A stretch of DNA of 64,000 nucleotides, taken from contig NZ_CP030073.1 in the NCBI RefSeq assembly GCF_003261055.1, positions 5,022,001 through 5,086,000 of the forward strand, written 5' to 3'. Shown here piece after piece: positions 38,847 to 47,381 of this stretch (position 1 is the first letter of the stretch; each line of letters starts with the position of its first letter). Origin of the DNA: Streptomyces cadmiisoli. Its GTDB lineage: Bacteria; Actinomycetota; Actinomycetes; Streptomycetales; Streptomycetaceae. Below the pieces are notes generated by a model that worked only from the letters and a program-made list of their open reading frames with translations, had not been told where the DNA came from and did no database searches. The position numbers and the translations under genes are program-made.

Positions 38847-39577
38847 CCCTGACGGTCCGTACCCGCGCGCGCGGTGTCGAGACGATCGCCCTCGACTCGC
38901 CGGCCAACCGCAACGCCCTGTCGGCGGCGCTGGTCGGGGAACTCTCCGACGCCCTGGCCGACTGCGGCAAGGACGGCGACGTGCGCGCGGTCGTCCTCAC
39001 CCACACCGGCAACACCTTCAGCGCGGGCGCCGACCTGCGCGACCCGCCCCACCCGGACGCGCTGGTCGGGCTGCTGCGGCAGATCGTCGAGCTGCCCAGA
39101 CCGGTCGTCGCCCGGGTCACCGGCCATGTCCGGGCGGGCGGGCTCGGGCTGCTGGCCGCGTGCGACATCGCCGCCGCGTCGCACGAGTCGACGTTCGCGT
39201 TCACGGAGGTCCGGATCGGGGTGGCGCCCGCGGTGATCTCGCTGCCGCTGCTGCCCCGCACCGACCCGCGCGCCCTGGCCCGCTACTACCTGACCGGTGA
39301 GCGCCTCGACGCGGCCGAGGCGGCGCGCATCGGCCTGCTGACGGCGGCCGGTGAGGACGTGGACGCCGTACTGGAGCCGGTCCTGGACGGGCTGCGCCGT
39401 TCCGCCCCGCAGGCCCTGGCCGAGACGAAACGGCTGCTCACGGCTAGGGTGCTGGAGACATTCGACCGGGACGCGGCCGATCTGACGGCGCTCTCGGCCC
39501 GGTTGTTCTCCTCCGCGCAGGCCCGTGAGGGAATGACGGCCTTCCTCGAACGACGGGATCCCCCATGGGTGCTGTGA
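38843..39577 (+). CDS. Enoyl-CoA hydratase/isomerase
   Basis: A 244-residue crotonase-fold protein from the GTG at 38843. The oxyanion-hole segments are FSAGADLRDPPHPDAL and VTGHVRAGGLGLLAACDIAA. FAFTEVRIGVAPAVISLPLL carries the second catalytic-Glu position, while the first Glu position is Gly-rich, so hydratase versus hydrolase or isomerase activity is open. In this operon it could hydrate the product of the dehydrogenase or carboxylase. It overlaps the tetR gene by 13 bp. Confidence 0.88.
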   Translation: MTLTVRTRARGVETIALDSPANRNALSAALVGELSDALADCGKDGDVRAVVLTHTGNTFSAGADLRDPPHPDALVGLLRQIVELPRPVVARVTGHVRAGGLGLLAACDIAAASHESTFAFTEVRIGVAPAVISLPLLPRTDPRALARYYLTGERLDAAEAARIGLLTAAGEDVDAVLEPVLDGLRRSAPQALAETKRLLTARVLETFDRDAADLTALSARLFSSAQAREGMTAFLERRDPPWVL

Positions 39578-40218
39578 ACGCGGTCAACACGGCGAGCGCC
39601 GCGGGCAGCGGCGACCGCGGGGACCGCGCACCCAAGCAGGACCGCAGCCGCGCCACCCGGCAACGACTGCTGGAGGCGGCCGTGGCCTGCCTGGCCGAAC
39701 ACGGCTGGGCGGGCTCCACGGTCGCCGCCGTCGCCGAACGGGCCGGCGTCTCCCGGGGCGCCGCCCAGCACCACTTCCCCACCCGCGAGGACCTGTTCAC
39801 CGCCGCCGTCGAGTTCGTCGCCGAGGAACGCTCCCTCGCCCTGCGCGCCCTGTTCCCCGACGGGGCGACGGCCGGCGACCGGCGGGCCGTCGTACGGGCC
39901 CTGGTCGACCTGTACACCGGCCCCCTCTTCCGCGCCGCCCTCCACCTGTGGGTCGCCGCCTCCGACGAGGACCAGCTGCGCCCCCGGGTCACCGAGCTGG
40001 AGGCCCGCGTCGGCCGCGAGACCCACCGCATAGCCGTCGACCTGCTCGCCGCCGACGAGTCCGCGCCGGGAGTGCGCGAGACCGTCCAAGGCCTCCTCGA
40101 CATGGCCCGCGGGCTGGGCCTGGCCAATCTCCTGACCGACGACGCCGCCCGCCGGGAACGCGTGGTGACCCAGTGGGCGGCGCTCCTGGAGGACGCCCTG
40201 GGCCGCGTCACGGACTGA
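39565..40218 (+). CDS. TetR-family regulator of the acyl-CoA operon
   Basis: A 217-residue protein: [20 protein letters not shown], then [20 protein letters not shown] and [11 protein letters not shown] form the helix-turn-helix (about residues 25-75). The C-terminal domain is helical. As last gene of the operon it probably represses it through the CAAGC-GT-GCTTG dyad at 30025, with an acyl-CoA as inducer; both are inference. Its 3-prime end overlaps pdxH convergently by 11 bp. Confidence 0.88.
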   Translation: MGAVNAVNTASAAGSGDRGDRAPKQDRSRATRQRLLEAAVACLAEHGWAGSTVAAVAERAGVSRGAAQHHFPTREDLFTAAVEFVAEERSLALRALFPDGATAGDRRAVVRALVDLYTGPLFRAALHLWVAASDEDQLRPRVTELEARVGRETHRIAVDLLAADESAPGVRETVQGLLDMARGLGLANLLTDDAARRERVVTQWAALLEDALGRVTD

Positions 40219-40885
40219 GCCGCTCCACCCGCCAGCTCCCGTCGGTCCGCGCCACGTAGCGCAGCCGGTCGTGCAGCCGGTTCTCGCGCCCCTGCCAGAA
40301 CTCCACCGCCTGCGCGGCCACCCGGAAACCGCCCCAGTCCGGCGGCACCGGCACCTGCTCGCCCTTTGGGTAGCGGGCCGCCAGCTCGGCGTACGAGGCG
40401 TCCAGCTCCGCGCGGGTCGCGAGCGCCGAGGACTGGGTGCTGGCCCAGGCGCCGAGCTGGGAGCCGTGCGGCCGGGTCCGGAAGTAGGCGGCCGTCTCGT
40501 CCTTCCCGGTGCGCCGCGCGACGCCGGTGACGATGACCTGGCGGGCCATCGGGTACCAGGGGAACAGCAGCGAGACGTAGGGGTTCTCGGCGAGGTCCTG
40601 GGCCTTGCGGGAGCCGTAGTTGGTGTAGAAGACGAAGCCGGCGTCGTCGAAGTGCTTCAGCAGCACCGTGCGGGAGCTGGGCCGGCCCTCCGCGTCGGCC
40701 GTGGAGACGACCATGGCGTTCGGCTCGAACAGCCGGCCCTCGGTCGCGGCCTGCCGGAACCAGCGGGCGAACTGCTCGACGGGGGTGGCGGCCAGATCGG
40801 TCTCGGCGAGCCCCTCCGCCCGGTAGTGCTTGCGCATCACGGAGGGGTCGAGGGGCGCTGCGGGGACGGCGTCGTCGTCGGTCAC
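40208..40885 (-). CDS. pdxH: Pyridoxamine 5'-phosphate oxidase
   Basis: 225 residues from the GTG at 40883-40885. FMN- and substrate-binding segments are [20 protein letters not shown] and [20 protein letters not shown]. The dimer motif [15 protein letters not shown] and the C-terminal RVERLSP are diagnostic for PdxH. It makes pyridoxal 5'-phosphate from PNP or PMP, the cofactor used by SerC and other enzymes. It is divergent from citrate synthase 2. Confidence 0.94.
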   Translation of the reverse strand: MTDDDAVPAAPLDPSVMRKHYRAEGLAETDLAATPVEQFARWFRQAATEGRLFEPNAMVVSTADAEGRPSSRTVLLKHFDDAGFVFYTNYGSRKAQDLAENPYVSLLFPWYPMARQVIVTGVARRTGKDETAAYFRTRPHGSQLGAWASTQSSALATRAELDASYAELAARYPKGEQVPVPPDWGGFRVAAQAVEFWQGRENRLHDRLRYVARTDGSWRVERLSP

Positions 40886-41290
40886 GCGGTCATCTTGCCG
40901 CATGCCCGCCGGGCGCCCGATCGGCGGTGTCCGGCGGTCCCGCGTCCGGCGCGCGGGGGCCTCGCGGCCGCCGGTGGCCTTGGTCACTCAGTGGCACTGA
41001 GTGCCGCTTACCCTCCCCAAAGGTGGCACTCGGGGATATCGTGCTGATGTGGTCGTCGTTGGATGACCGCCGACCGCACGGGGCATGACCCCATGGACCG
41101 CCCAGGACCGCGAGTCATCGCAGCACCTCGTGCACGACCGCGGATCCACCGGGCGATCGACGTCCTCCGACGCACGGCTGCCCCACCCGCACCACACCGC
41201 ACGCCCCGTCCGTCACTTCTTGCACAGCAGCCCCACCAGCCCCATCCCGCCCCTGACTCACCCGTCGCACACATCACGAGGAGCCGCCTG
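40886..41290. other. pdxH / citrate synthase intergenic region with nested palindromes
   Basis: 405 bp without a supported gene; open frames here are shadow-like. At 40985-41003 there is CACTCAGTG-g-CACTGAGTG. An overlapping palindrome, GGCACT-g-AGTGCC, lies at 40993-41005. A third GGCACT half-site follows near 41025. This is a probable operator controlling one or both divergent genes. The long C-rich stretch from 41100 to 41270 is likely the untranslated leader of the citrate synthase gene. Confidence 0.5.
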
Positions 41291-42397
41291 ATGTCCGACT
41301 TCGTACCCGGGCTCGAGGGAGTCGTAGCGTTCGAGACGGAGATCGCCGAACCGGACAAGGAGGGCGGCGCCCTCAGGTACCGCGGCGTCGACATCGAGGA
41401 CCTGGTCGGCCACGTCTCGTTCGGCAACGTGTGGGGTCTGCTCGTCGACGGGGCCTTCAACCCCGGTCTGCCGCCCGCCGAGCCGTTCCCGATCCCCGTG
41501 CACTCCGGCGACATCCGCGTGGACGTGCAGTCCGCGCTCGCCATGCTGGCCCCCGTCTGGGGCCTGAAACCCCTGCTCGACATCGACTCCGAGCAGGCCC
41601 GCGCCGACCTCGCCCGCGCCGCCGTGATGGCCCTGTCCTACGTCGCCCAGTCCGCCCGCGGCCAGGGCCTGCCCATGGTCCCGCAGCGGGAGATCGACAA
41701 GGCCGGCTCCATCACCGAACGCTTCATGATCCGCTGGCGGGGCGAGCCCGACCCCAAGCACGTCGCGGCCGTGGACGCCTACTGGACCAGCGCCGCCGAG
41801 CACGGCATGAACGCCTCCACCTTCACGGCCCGGGTCATCGCCTCCACCGGCGCCGACGTGGCCGCCGCCCTCTCGGGCGCCGTCGGCGCGATGTCCGGCC
41901 CGCTGCACGGCGGCGCCCCCTCCCGGGTCCTGGGCATGATCGAGGAGATCGAGCGGACCGGCGACGCCGAGGCGTACGTGCGGCAGGCGCTGGACAACGG
42001 CGAGCGCCTGATGGGCTTCGGCCACCGCGTCTACCGCGCCGAGGACCCGCGGGCGCGGGTGCTGCGCCGCACCGCCCGGGAACTGGGCGCGCCGCGCTTC
42101 GAGGTCGCGGAGGCCCTGGAGAAGGCGGCCCTGGAAGAACTGCACAACCGCCGTCCGGACCGTGTCCTGGCCACCAACGTCGAGTTCTGGGCGGCCATCG
42201 TCCTGGACTTCGCGGAGGTCCCGGCGCACATGTTCACCTCGATGTTCACCTGCGCCCGCACGGCCGGCTGGTCCGCGCACATCCTCGAGCAGAAGCACAC
42301 CGGCCGGCTGGTCCGCCCGTCCGCCCGCTACATCGGACCGGGCCCGCGCGACCCCGGTGCGATCGACGGCTTCGAGGACATCACCGTCGCCCGCTGA
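41291..42397 (+). CDS. Citrate synthase 2 (CitA-like)
   Basis: 368 residues from the ATG at 41291, with GAGGAG upstream. Catalytic His motifs are MSGPLHGGAPSRVLG and LMGFGHRVYR. The usual catalytic Asp motif NVDF is NVEF here (RVLATNVEFWAAIVLDFAEV), a substitution I recall as usual for this actinobacterial CitA branch. It condenses acetyl- or propionyl-CoA with oxaloacetate; the exact acyl preference is not known. Propionyl-CoA from the neighbouring branched-chain operon is a plausible link, but that is inference. Confidence 0.9.
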   Translation: MSDFVPGLEGVVAFETEIAEPDKEGGALRYRGVDIEDLVGHVSFGNVWGLLVDGAFNPGLPPAEPFPIPVHSGDIRVDVQSALAMLAPVWGLKPLLDIDSEQARADLARAAVMALSYVAQSARGQGLPMVPQREIDKAGSITERFMIRWRGEPDPKHVAAVDAYWTSAAEHGMNASTFTARVIASTGADVAAALSGAVGAMSGPLHGGAPSRVLGMIEEIERTGDAEAYVRQALDNGERLMGFGHRVYRAEDPRARVLRRTARELGAPRFEVAEALEKAALEELHNRRPDRVLATNVEFWAAIVLDFAEVPAHMFTSMFTCARTAGWSAHILEQKHTGRLVRPSARYIGPGPRDPGAIDGFEDITVAR

Positions 42398-42733
42398 GCC
42401 GGGGAGCAGCCCGGGGGAGAAGGGCCGTACAACGCAGGCGACCCGCGAGTCTGGTTCCTCCGGGGAGGAGCCGGCCGGACGTACCGGCGACTCGCGGGTC
42501 GGGTGACTGCTGGGATTGGGGCCGGCTGCACGCGTCTGTCACGTGCTGGCCCGGCACCGCACTGGATGTGGTGGCGGGCCGCTAGCCCGCAGCAGCCACC
42601 TCACGCGTCCGGTATTCATACATCTGCCGAACCACCTCCCTTCTCGTGTGCTCGCCACCTTAAGAACCCATCGGTGACCGATCAACCGTTTTTTGATTCA
42701 TTTGGGGATCGGAGCCTGTGTAGCGTTCCGTGC
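42398..42733. other. Intergenic region with long hairpin and AT-rich promoter
   Basis: 336 bp. A long imperfect hairpin spans 42439-42501. Its 13-bp perfect outer arms (CGACCCGCGAGTC against its complement) enclose a second dyad around CTCCGGGGAG. It is a likely terminator of the citrate synthase gene. From 42660 to 42700 the DNA is AT-rich (CAACCGTTTTTTGATTC), probably the promoter of the RidA-GNAT gene. No gene is supported. Confidence 0.5.
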
Positions 42734-43570
42734 ATGACAAAGCGGCGGGCGATTCTCAGCGGGTCGGTTTTCGAGGAGCGCATCGGGTACGCGCGTGCCG
42801 TGGTCGACGGGGATCACGTGCACGTGTCGGGGACGACCGGCTACGACTACGCCACCATGACGATCTCGGACGACGTCGTGGAGCAGGCCGAGCAGTGCCT
42901 GCGCAACATCGGCGCTGCGCTGGCCGAGGCGGGATGCACCTTCGCCGACGTGGTCCGGGTGCGCTACCTGCTGCCCGAGCGCGCGGACTTCGAGCCGTGC
43001 TGGCCCGTGCTGCGCCGCCGCTTCGGCGAGGTGCGGCCGGCCGCCACGATGATGGTGTGCGGTCTCGCGGACGACCGGATGCGGATCGAGATCGAGGTGT
43101 ACGCGCGCCGCGGCCCGGTCGCGGACGTGCGGATCGCGCCCGTCGAGGGCGAGGCGATGCTCCGCGAGTGGAGGCACGTCCACAACGTGATCGTGCCTCC
43201 GGCCGCGCTCTCCCCCGACGAGGTGCGCGAGCGCGCCGGGCGCTACCGGCTGGAGAACGCCTACGTCGGTGACGTGCTCGTCGGCTGCTCGACCGTACGG
43301 CCGCCCGAACGGGACGGCTCATCCGCCACCGTGATCGCCCGCGTGCTGCCCGAGTGGCGGCGCCGCGGCATCGGCACGACCCTCTACGGCAACGGGCTCG
43401 CGCACGCGCGCGAGCTGGGCGCCGACACGGTCGACACGTGCGTGCTGGCGGCCAACGAGGACGGGCTGCGGTTCGCCGCGGCGCTCGGCTTCACCGAGGT
43501 CGAGCGGTACGTACTGCCCGGTGAGCGCGACGAGTGGGTGGATCTGCGGCTCACGGTCACCGAGCGTTAG
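42734..43570 (+). CDS. RidA-like domain fused to a GNAT acetyltransferase
   Basis: A 278-residue, two-domain protein. Residues about 1-125 are a YjgF/RidA fold (HVHVSGTTGYDYATMTISDD, LAEAGCTFADVVRVRYLL), with the RPA Arg and IEIE Glu positions of imine deaminases kept. Residues about 135-278 are a GNAT domain with the acetyl-CoA loop RVLPEWRRRGIGTTLYGNGL and ANEDGLRFAAALGFTEVERY. The join is in frame with no sign of error. It is likely cytosolic, coupling reactive-enamine chemistry to acylation, which is speculative. No operon partner is seen. Confidence 0.85.
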   Translation: MTKRRAILSGSVFEERIGYARAVVDGDHVHVSGTTGYDYATMTISDDVVEQAEQCLRNIGAALAEAGCTFADVVRVRYLLPERADFEPCWPVLRRRFGEVRPAATMMVCGLADDRMRIEIEVYARRGPVADVRIAPVEGEAMLREWRHVHNVIVPPAALSPDEVRERAGRYRLENAYVGDVLVGCSTVRPPERDGSSATVIARVLPEWRRRGIGTTLYGNGLAHARELGADTVDTCVLAANEDGLRFAAALGFTEVERYVLPGERDEWVDLRLTVTER

Positions 43571-43617
43571 CGGCAGGTCGTCGCCGTGTTGTCGCCGGGT
43601 TTCCGCCGCACAACGAT

Positions 43618-43637
43618 TCCTGCAATCTTGCGGGAAC
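43618..43637. promoter_or_regulatory. Dyad upstream of the PAS-domain gene
   Basis: TTCCTGCAA-TC-TTGCGGGAA, 9-bp arms with one mismatch, lies about 90 bp before the PAS gene. It is a probable operator or transcription-start region. TGATTGCAA at 43669-43677 is a related half-site. Confidence 0.4.
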
Positions 43638-43728
43638 CATGTGTGTGCTGCATCACGTTCGAGTTGAATGATTGCAAGTGAGCGAACCGACGCGCCGTAC
43701 GTGCGGACGCAGCCTGCAGGGGGTCCAG

Positions 43729-45144
43729 GTGAGTGCTTCCCGGCGTAGTGGGACCACGGACGAACTGGGACCGGACGAGCCCGGGCCGGAAGGCCCGGAC
43801 GGACCGGAGGGTTCGGGTGGTTCCGATCTGCTTGCCGCCCTGCTGGACGGCATGGACGCGGCCCTGTGCGCCTTCGACGCCGACGGGGTCGTGACGCACT
43901 GGAACCGCGAGGCGGAACGCATCCTCGGCTGGACCGCCGAGGAGGCCGTCGGACGGCGCGGCTTCTCCGGCTGGGCGGTGCGCAGCGCCGACGCCGAGGA
44001 GGTCGAGGGGCGGCTGATGTCCGCCATGGAGGCGCCCGGCCGTCAGGTGCACGAGTTCGCGCTGCTGACGAAGGACGGCGGGCGGGTGCTCGTACGGACC
44101 CAGTCCGCGGCCGTGCGCGGACCGGACGGGAAGCCCGCGGGCGTGTACTGCGCCTTCAGCGAGGTGCACGCGCAGATCGACCTGGAGCGGTCCATCGCGC
44201 TGAGCGAGGCCCTCTTCGAGGACGCGAGCTGGGGCGTCGTGCTCGTCGACGCCGACCTGCGCCCGGCGGTGGTGAACGCGCACGCCGCCCGGGCCCTCGG
44301 CATCGGACGCACGGCGGTCCTGGGCCGGCCGCTCGGCGAGCTGCTCGCCCAGGGCGTGGAGGACCTGGAGAGCGCGCTGACCCACGTCCTGGCCGAGGGC
44401 GCGCCGCCCGCGCCCGCCGAGGTCTGGGTGAGCGTGCGCACCCCGGAGGGCGAGAAGCGGCGCTGCTGGCGCAGCGGCTTCCTGCGGCTCGCCTCGCCGC
44501 TCGCGGAGGAGCCGGTGCCGCTCGGGGTGGGCTGGCTGTTCCAGGACGTCACGGAGGCCAAGCAGACCGAGCAGGAGGCGGCGGTGCTGCGCTTCCGCAG
44601 CAACCAGCTGCACCGGGCCGCCCGCGCCGCCGCCGAGTGCGAGGACCCCGCCGAGGCGGTGACCGTCCACCTCGACTTCGCGCTGGCCGGGTTCGCCGAC
44701 CACGCGCTGATCGACCGGGTGGCGGGCGGCGCACCGGCCGACACGGTGCCCGCGGCGCGGGTCCGGCTGGTACGGATCGCCGCCACACCGTCGGGCGCCC
44801 CCGGGCCGAGCCTGTCGTCCGGCGAGGCGGGCCTGCCGGTGCGGTACGCCGAAGGGCACCCGGCGCTGCAGTGCGTGGAGCGCATCGGCACCGTACGGGC
44901 CGGCGTCGGCAGCGTGGCCCCCGAGCAGGCCCGCGCCTGGGCACGGGCCCGGCAGTGGCCGGCCGACTCGGTGCACGCGCTGTGCGCCGTGCTGCGCAGC
45001 CGGGGGCGGACGCTGGGCGTCGTCACGTTCCTGCGCGGCAGCGGACGCAGCGCGTTCGAGCGGTCCGACACGGCGTACGCCGAGGACGTCGCGGCGCGGA
45101 TCGCCACCGCGCTCGACCTGGCGGGCGGTACGACGCCGCGGTGA
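43729..45144 (+). CDS. PAS-PAS-GAF sensory protein lacking an output domain
   Basis: 471 residues from the GTG at 43729 (GGGGG 7 bp upstream); a GTG at 43678 would add 17 residues. PAS 1 is LLDGMDAALCAFDADGVVTH, then AERILGWTAEEAVG. PAS 2 is GVVLVDADLRPAVVNAHAAR. A GAF-like C-terminus ends in LGVVTFLRGSGRSAFERSDT and YAEDVAARIATALDLAGG. Streptomyces homologues of this layout usually continue into a PP2C phosphatase or HATPase domain. Here the protein stops after GAF, so it may regulate another protein or be a truncated sensor. It is convergent with the SIS gene. Confidence 0.8.
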   Translation: MSASRRSGTTDELGPDEPGPEGPDGPEGSGGSDLLAALLDGMDAALCAFDADGVVTHWNREAERILGWTAEEAVGRRGFSGWAVRSADAEEVEGRLMSAMEAPGRQVHEFALLTKDGGRVLVRTQSAAVRGPDGKPAGVYCAFSEVHAQIDLERSIALSEALFEDASWGVVLVDADLRPAVVNAHAARALGIGRTAVLGRPLGELLAQGVEDLESALTHVLAEGAPPAPAEVWVSVRTPEGEKRRCWRSGFLRLASPLAEEPVPLGVGWLFQDVTEAKQTEQEAAVLRFRSNQLHRAARAAAECEDPAEAVTVHLDFALAGFADHALIDRVAGGAPADTVPAARVRLVRIAATPSGAPGPSLSSGEAGLPVRYAEGHPALQCVERIGTVRAGVGSVAPEQARAWARARQWPADSVHALCAVLRSRGRTLGVVTFLRGSGRSAFERSDTAYAEDVAARIATALDLAGGTTPR

Positions 45145-45159
45145 GCGGCGCCGCGCCGC

Positions 45160-45912
45160 TCACTGCCGGTAGAAGATCCGGTCCCGGTACTGCTCCAGCA
45201 CCCGCCCGTTCCACTCGTGGCCGCCGTCCACGTTCCCCGAGCGCAGCAGCGGCGGTTCGACGCCGCGGTCGGCCAGCGACGCGGCGGCCGTCGCCATGAC
45301 GGCCTGGAGGAGCGCCGTGGTCACCACGGTCGAGGCCGGGGCGAACGGGGCCGGCACGGTGTCCAGGGTGAGCTCCGCGTCGCCGACCGCGATCTTCGAG
45401 TCGAGGACGACGTCGCAGTGGTCCTTCAGGAACGTGCCGGACGCGTTCCGGGGCGTCGTCCCGCTCGCGTAGGCCACCGACGTCACTCCGACGACCCGCA
45501 CGCCGCGGGCGCGGGCGCCCGACGCCATCTCCACCGGGAGGGCGTTGCGGCCCGACAGGGAGATGATCACCAGTACGTCGCCGGCGCGCAGCGGGGAGGA
45601 GTCGAGGACGGCGGAGGCCAGTCCGTCGACGCGTTCGAGGGCGGAACCGAGGGTGGCGGGCGCCTCGACGCCGACGGCTCCCGGCACGGCCAGCAGGTTC
45701 ATCAGGGCGAGTCCGCCGGCCCGGTAGACGAGGTCCTGGGCGGCGAGCGAGGAGTGCCCGGCGCCGAAGGCGAAGAGGCGGCCGCCCGCGGCGACGGTGT
45801 CGGCGAGGAGCGTGCCCGCGGCGGCGATCGCCTCGGACTCCTCGTCGCGGACGCGGTGCAGCAGACCGATGGCTGCGTCGAGGTACCGGTCGGCGGGCCT
45901 GCTGTCGCCCAT
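45160..45912 (-). CDS. SIS (sugar isomerase) domain protein
   Basis: A 250-residue protein. The SIS phosphosugar-binding segments are LFAFGAGHSSLAAQDLVYRA and VLVIISLSGRNALPVEMASG, followed by GVTSVAYASGTTPRNASGTF. This pattern is that of SIS-domain phosphosugar-binding proteins (similar to DUF2529/GmhA-like). A role in phosphosugar isomerisation or sensing is likely; substrate unknown. It is divergent from dmdR1 across about 240 bp. Confidence 0.85.
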   Translation of the reverse strand: MGDSRPADRYLDAAIGLLHRVRDEESEAIAAAGTLLADTVAAGGRLFAFGAGHSSLAAQDLVYRAGGLALMNLLAVPGAVGVEAPATLGSALERVDGLASAVLDSSPLRAGDVLVIISLSGRNALPVEMASGARARGVRVVGVTSVAYASGTTPRNASGTFLKDHCDVVLDSKIAVGDAELTLDTVPAPFAPASTVVTTALLQAVMATAAASLADRGVEPPLLRSGNVDGGHEWNGRVLEQYRDRIFYRQ

Positions 45913-46045
45913 GCGAGCTCCTTCGCCCCGTGGCTGTGTCGCGGATCACCGTGCGGTCTGGACCAGTGGGATGTCAATACGGCCGTCGCGGCGGCGTCCG
46001 CGGGGTGCGCCCGACCGTCGCATACCAGCATGTAACTCCTTGGTT

Positions 46046-46840
46046 TCAACGGCACGGCCCGGTTGTCGGTGCCATCCGGCAGAATTGAAGCCAGGGCCAG
46101 CGCACGCGCCGGAGAGCGGTCGAGCCTCCGGCAGAAGCTAATCGAGGGGCACGTATGTCCGGACTGATCGACACCACGGAGATGTATCTCCGCACCATCC
46201 TCGAACTCGAGGAGGAAGGCGTGGTCCCCATGCGCGCCCGGATCGCCGAGCGGCTCGACCAGAGCGGCCCGACGGTCAGCCAGACGGTGGCGCGGATGGA
46301 GCGCGACGGTCTGGTGTCCGTGGCCAGCGACCGGCACCTGGAGTTCACCGATGAGGGCCGCCGACTGGCGACACGCGTGATGCGCAAGCACCGCCTCGCC
46401 GAGTGCCTGCTCGTCGACGTGATCGGCCTGGAGTGGGAGCAGGTGCACGCGGAGGCCTGCCGCTGGGAGCACGTGATGAGCGAGGCCGTGGAGCGCCGCG
46501 TGCTCGAACTGCTGCGCCACCCGACCGAGTCGCCGTACGGCAACCCGATCCCGGGTCTGGAGGAGCTCGGCGAGAAGGACGGCGCCGACCCGTTCCTGGA
46601 CGAGGGCATGGTCTCGCTGGCCGACCTCGACCCGGGCCTGGAGGGCAAGACGGTGGTCGTCCGGCGGATCGGCGAGCCGATCCAGACCGACGCCCAGCTG
46701 ATGTACACGCTGCGGCGGGCGGGCGTGCAGCCCGGTTCCGTGGTGAGCGTGACGGAGTCGGCCGGCGGGGTGCTGGTGGGCAGCGGCGGCGAGGCGGCCG
46801 AGCTGGAGTCGGACGTCGCCTCCCACGTCTTCGTCGCCAA
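46046..46840 (-). other. Antisense ORF over dmdR1 (adm-like position)
   Basis: A 264-codon open frame antiparallel to almost all of dmdR1. Its product would be Ser/Arg/Thr-rich, a composition expected of a shadow frame in GC-rich DNA. In S. coelicolor, however, an antiparallel gene named adm has been reported opposite dmdR1, affecting siderophore and antibiotic production. Whether this frame is that gene cannot be told from sequence alone; a longer antisense frame at 45702-46979 is an alternative. Confidence 0.35.
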
Positions 46841-46847
46841 GCGCTGA
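46155..46847 (+). CDS. dmdR1: Iron-dependent repressor of the DtxR family (DmdR1)
   Basis: A 230-residue protein that follows DtxR numbering. Primary metal-site residues are Met10, Cys102, Glu105 and His106; ancillary-site residues are His79, Glu83 and His98. The helix-turn-helix is MRARIAERLDQSGPTVSQTV. A C-terminal SH3-like domain is present (LEGKTVVVRRIGEPIQTDAQ). In S. coelicolor DmdR1 represses desferrioxamine siderophore genes when iron is plentiful. The gene is monocistronic, with a hairpin at 46859-46884. It is overlapped by an antisense ORF (see next entry). Confidence 0.92.
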   Translation: MSGLIDTTEMYLRTILELEEEGVVPMRARIAERLDQSGPTVSQTVARMERDGLVSVASDRHLEFTDEGRRLATRVMRKHRLAECLLVDVIGLEWEQVHAEACRWEHVMSEAVERRVLELLRHPTESPYGNPIPGLEELGEKDGADPFLDEGMVSLADLDPGLEGKTVVVRRIGEPIQTDAQLMYTLRRAGVQPGSVVSVTESAGGVLVGSGGEAAELESDVASHVFVAKR

Positions 46848-46858
46848 GCGCACCCCGG

Positions 46859-46884
46859 GACCGGCGGGGCCGCACGCCCCGGTC
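46859..46884 (+). terminator. Hairpin after dmdR1
   Basis: GACCGGcGGGGC against GCCCCGGTC, a stem with one bulge and a CGCAC loop, 12 bp past the stop codon. No T-run follows, as is common in Streptomyces. Confidence 0.5.
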
Positions 46885-47023
46885 GGCCCCTCGGCGGCGT
46901 CGGGGCGTCGAATCCGGGTCCACCTGTGTCGAATGGCAGCGCCCGGACGCGGCACGTGCGAGGCTGTCGCGTGAGGCATATGACCGGAGGGGGCGGTGGG
47001 TGGATGTGCCGTATTCGAGTGGA

Positions 47024-47053
47024 AAGCCCCGGCGCCTTTCGACGCCGGGGCTT
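47024..47053. terminator. Perfect 11-bp hairpin in the dmdR1 / hydrolase gap
   Basis: AAGCCCCGGCG at 47024-47034 pairs with CGCCGGGGCTT at 47043-47053. It sits inside the 46848-47381 region, which otherwise holds no supported gene: the open frames there have poor third-position GC. Together with the dyad at 47215 this accounts for what I can see in the gap. Confidence 0.6.
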
Positions 47054-47214
47054 GTCCTCCCCAGTGCTGACCCGGAGCCCCGAGCTCTCAGGGTCATTCC
47101 CCGCGGACCGGTTTCCCCGAGCGGTCCGCCCCCCGCTGAAGATCTCCCCCTGACGACGGGGATCATTCCTCGACAGGCGTCACTCGAAGGAGGGGTGTTG
47201 CTCGCAGAAAGACC

Positions 47215-47238
47215 ATTATCGAAAGGCCATTCGATAAT
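47215..47238. promoter_or_regulatory. AT-rich operator dyad with embedded -10 element
   Basis: ATTATCGAA-AGGCCA-TTCGATAAT, two perfect 9-bp arms. GATAAT at 47233-47238 resembles a -10 box and is part of the right arm, so a bound repressor would block transcription toward the hydrolase gene. Confidence 0.6.
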
Positions 47239-47381
47239 CTGGGGGCGTGAGCCGACTTCCGCCGGGGCGCACAGGGGGCACGGATAGTGCGGCAGCACGA
47301 GCGGTACCGGTAGGACAGGCAGGCACAGGCGGTACGACGACGGCAGCAGGCCGAGCGGAGCTTGGGGGGTGCCAGCAGCAC

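Noticed and set aside
41063..41290. N-terminal extension of citrate synthase
   Set aside because: The Arg/Pro/His-rich extension has poor codon bias, and a good ribosome site precedes the ATG at 41291.
46926..47153. Possible 75-residue small protein downstream of dmdR1
   Set aside because: Third positions are not GC-rich, and a perfect hairpin lies in the frame, so it is more likely terminator DNA.
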